NCBI GenBank assembly: GCA_020848615.1
Contig: JADLHW010000012.1
Location: forward strand, 1-50,846
Direction of reading: 5' to 3'
Source: Thermoleophilia bacterium
GTDB taxonomy: Bacteria; Actinomycetota; Thermoleophilia; Miltoncostaeales; Miltoncostaeaceae
DNA length: 50,846 bases
In this document: positions 49,850-50,846 of the stretch, in pieces
Layout: the number at the start of each line of letters is the position of its first letter
How positions within the stretch are numbered: the stretch's first letter is position 1
The notes under the pieces: generated by a model
Told to the model about the DNA's origin: nothing
The model's database searches: none
Seen by the model: only the letters and a program-made list of their open reading frames with translations
Position numbers and translations under genes: made by a program

Positions 49850-50846
49850 CCGATCCGGACGGACCCCGCCTCCACAACACGCTGACCAAGCGGACCGAGC
49901 CCCTGGAGCCCGGCCCGGACGGCGTGGTGGGGATCTACGTCTGCGGTCCCACCGTGTACGGGCCCATCCACGTCGGCAACGCCAGGCCGTTCATCGTGTT
50001 CTCGGTGATGCGCCGCTACCTGCAGCGCCGCGGACACGCCGCCCGCCTGGTGAGCAACCTCACCGACATCAACGACAAGATCTACGACGCCGCCCGGAAG
50101 GCCGGGGTGCCGTCCACCGAGCTCGCCGAGCGGTACTCGGCCGAGTACGTGGCCGACACGGACCGGCTCGGCCTGGGGCGCCCCGACCTGGAGCCGAAGG
50201 TCACCGAGCACCTCCCGGAGATCATCGCGATGATCCAGGCGCTCATCGACCGCGGTCTCGCCTACGCCGCCGGCGGTGACGTGTACTTCCGCGTCGAGCG
50301 CTTCCCCGGATACGGGCGGCTGTCGGGCCGGCGGATCGAGGACATGGTGTCCACGGACCCCGGCACCGCGAAGGAGCACCCCCTGGACTTCGCGCTGTGG
50401 AAGGGCCACAAGCCCGACGAGGACGCGTCCTGGGAGTCGCCGTGGGGGCCGGGCCGGCCCGGATGGCACATCGAGTGCTCCGCCATGGCGGAGGCCGCCC
50501 TGGGCCGCGGATTCGCCGTGCACGGCGGCGGCCTGGACCTCATCTTCCCGCATCACGAGAACGAGATCGCCCAGAGCGAGGGCGCCAGCGGCGAGCCCAT
50601 GGCCCACATCTGGGCGCACAACGAGATGCTCGAGCTCGGCGGCAAGATGTCGAAGAGCGAGGGCAACATCGTGCTGCTGCGCGACGCCCTCGACCGGTGG
50701 GGGAAGGATGTGCTCATCACGTTCATGCTCCGCACCCACTACCGGTCGAAGCTGCCGCTCAGCGACGACGGCCTGGAGGACGCCACCCGGCAGGTGGAGA
50801 CCATCCGCAACGCGGTCCTCGGGCTCGACCGGGCGGCCTCCGCGCC
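49846..50846 (+). CDS. cysS: Cysteinyl-tRNA synthetase (partial)
   Basis: The first 333 residues of a class I synthetase, cut by the window edge. GIYVCGPTVYGPIHVGNARP holds a zinc Cys and the HIGH-like HVGN; WHIECSAMA and FPHHENEIAQSE supply the other zinc ligands; KMSKSEGN is intact. The C-terminal anticodon region is missing. ATG 49846 overlaps the ispF stop. The ispF-cysS order is conserved in many bacteria. Confidence 0.95.
   Translation, partial: MTDPDGPRLHNTLTKRTEPLEPGPDGVVGIYVCGPTVYGPIHVGNARPFIVFSVMRRYLQRRGHAARLVSNLTDINDKIYDAARKAGVPSTELAERYSAEYVADTDRLGLGRPDLEPKVTEHLPEIIAMIQALIDRGLAYAAGGDVYFRVERFPGYGRLSGRRIEDMVSTDPGTAKEHPLDFALWKGHKPDEDASWESPWGPGRPGWHIECSAMAEAALGRGFAVHGGGLDLIFPHHENEIAQSEGASGEPMAHIWAHNEMLELGGKMSKSEGNIVLLRDALDRWGKDVLITFMLRTHYRSKLPLSDDGLEDATRQVETIRNAVLGLDRAASA

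Overview
This 50.8 kb window comes from a chromosome of very high G+C content, about 70 percent or more by eye. The gene content is actinobacterial: a DUF2469 protein, a CarD/CdnL-type RNA polymerase-binding protein, a PIN-TRAM membrane protein, ClpC, many GTG and a few TTG starts, and no CCA encoded on the tRNAs. The short primary sigma factor and the tilS-hpt-ftsH-folP-folBK-coaX-dus order fit the deep actinobacterial class Thermoleophilia best; that placement is inference. I see no insertion sequence, prophage or CRISPR array. The window is mostly core chromosome with a few accessory patches.

Layout. 1-1.4 kb: an AbiE-like antitoxin/nucleotidyltransferase pair (minus) behind a palindromic operator. 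1.6-4.8 kb: initiator tRNA, MOSC protein, small membrane protein, primary sigma factor and TPR protein, all minus. 4.9-6.4 kb: PilT ATPase and HxlR regulator. 6.4-10.1 kb: a DUF1116 gene divergent from an FdrA-family gene that is translationally coupled to a glycosyltransferase. 10.1-12.6 kb: PPOX-fold protein, small proteins, Ppx/GppA and tRNA-Leu(UAA). 12.65-13.06 kb: apparent remains of a protoglobin gene. 13.2-17.9 kb: M20 amidohydrolase, small secreted protein, membrane GAF-GGDEF protein, TetR regulator and PH-domain membrane protein. 18-26.7 kb: hypothetical protein, EamA-like transporter, polyprenyl synthase, Zn dehydrogenase, FIST sensor, DUF2007 protein, rhomboid protease, carbamoyltransferase and a second GGDEF protein. 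26.3-38.2 kb: PAP2 phosphatase and TlpA lipoprotein, then the housekeeping run tilS-hpt-ftsH-folP-folBK-DUF2469-coaX-dus-greA-lysS-response regulator. 38.2-40.0 kb: Drr-like ABC exporter (minus). 40.2-50.8 kb: rpsR, Zn-ribbon protein, clpC, radA, carD, PIN-TRAM protein, a DUF72 pair (minus), ispD, a PHP phosphatase, ispF and cysS, which runs off the right edge.

How it works together. Most operons use 4-nt ATGA or GTGA overlaps, implying translational coupling. The folate genes (folP, folB-folK), CoA entry (coaX), tRNA modification (tilS, dus), tRNA charging (lysS, cysS), proteolysis (ftsH, clpC), transcription (sigA, greA, carD) and isoprenoid genes (ispD, ispF, a prenyl synthase) make this a housekeeping region. 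Two GGDEF proteins, FIST, a CheY-like protein and PilT add signalling and surface functions.

Most notable observations: a canonical SOS (LexA-type) box on the sigma-factor promoter; a repeated arrangement in which the TAG stop of one gene is the first half of the -10 hexamer of the next, together with many apparently leaderless genes; an operator exactly over the promoter of the AbiE-like pair; genes (radA, the EamA transporter) with no canonical start where the family should begin; an ornithine-carbamoyltransferase-like enzyme with HPLP in place of HCLP; and a partial FdrA/DUF1116 locus. None is a proven new system; the FdrA/DUF1116/glycosyltransferase locus and the stop/-10 overlaps deserve checking first.
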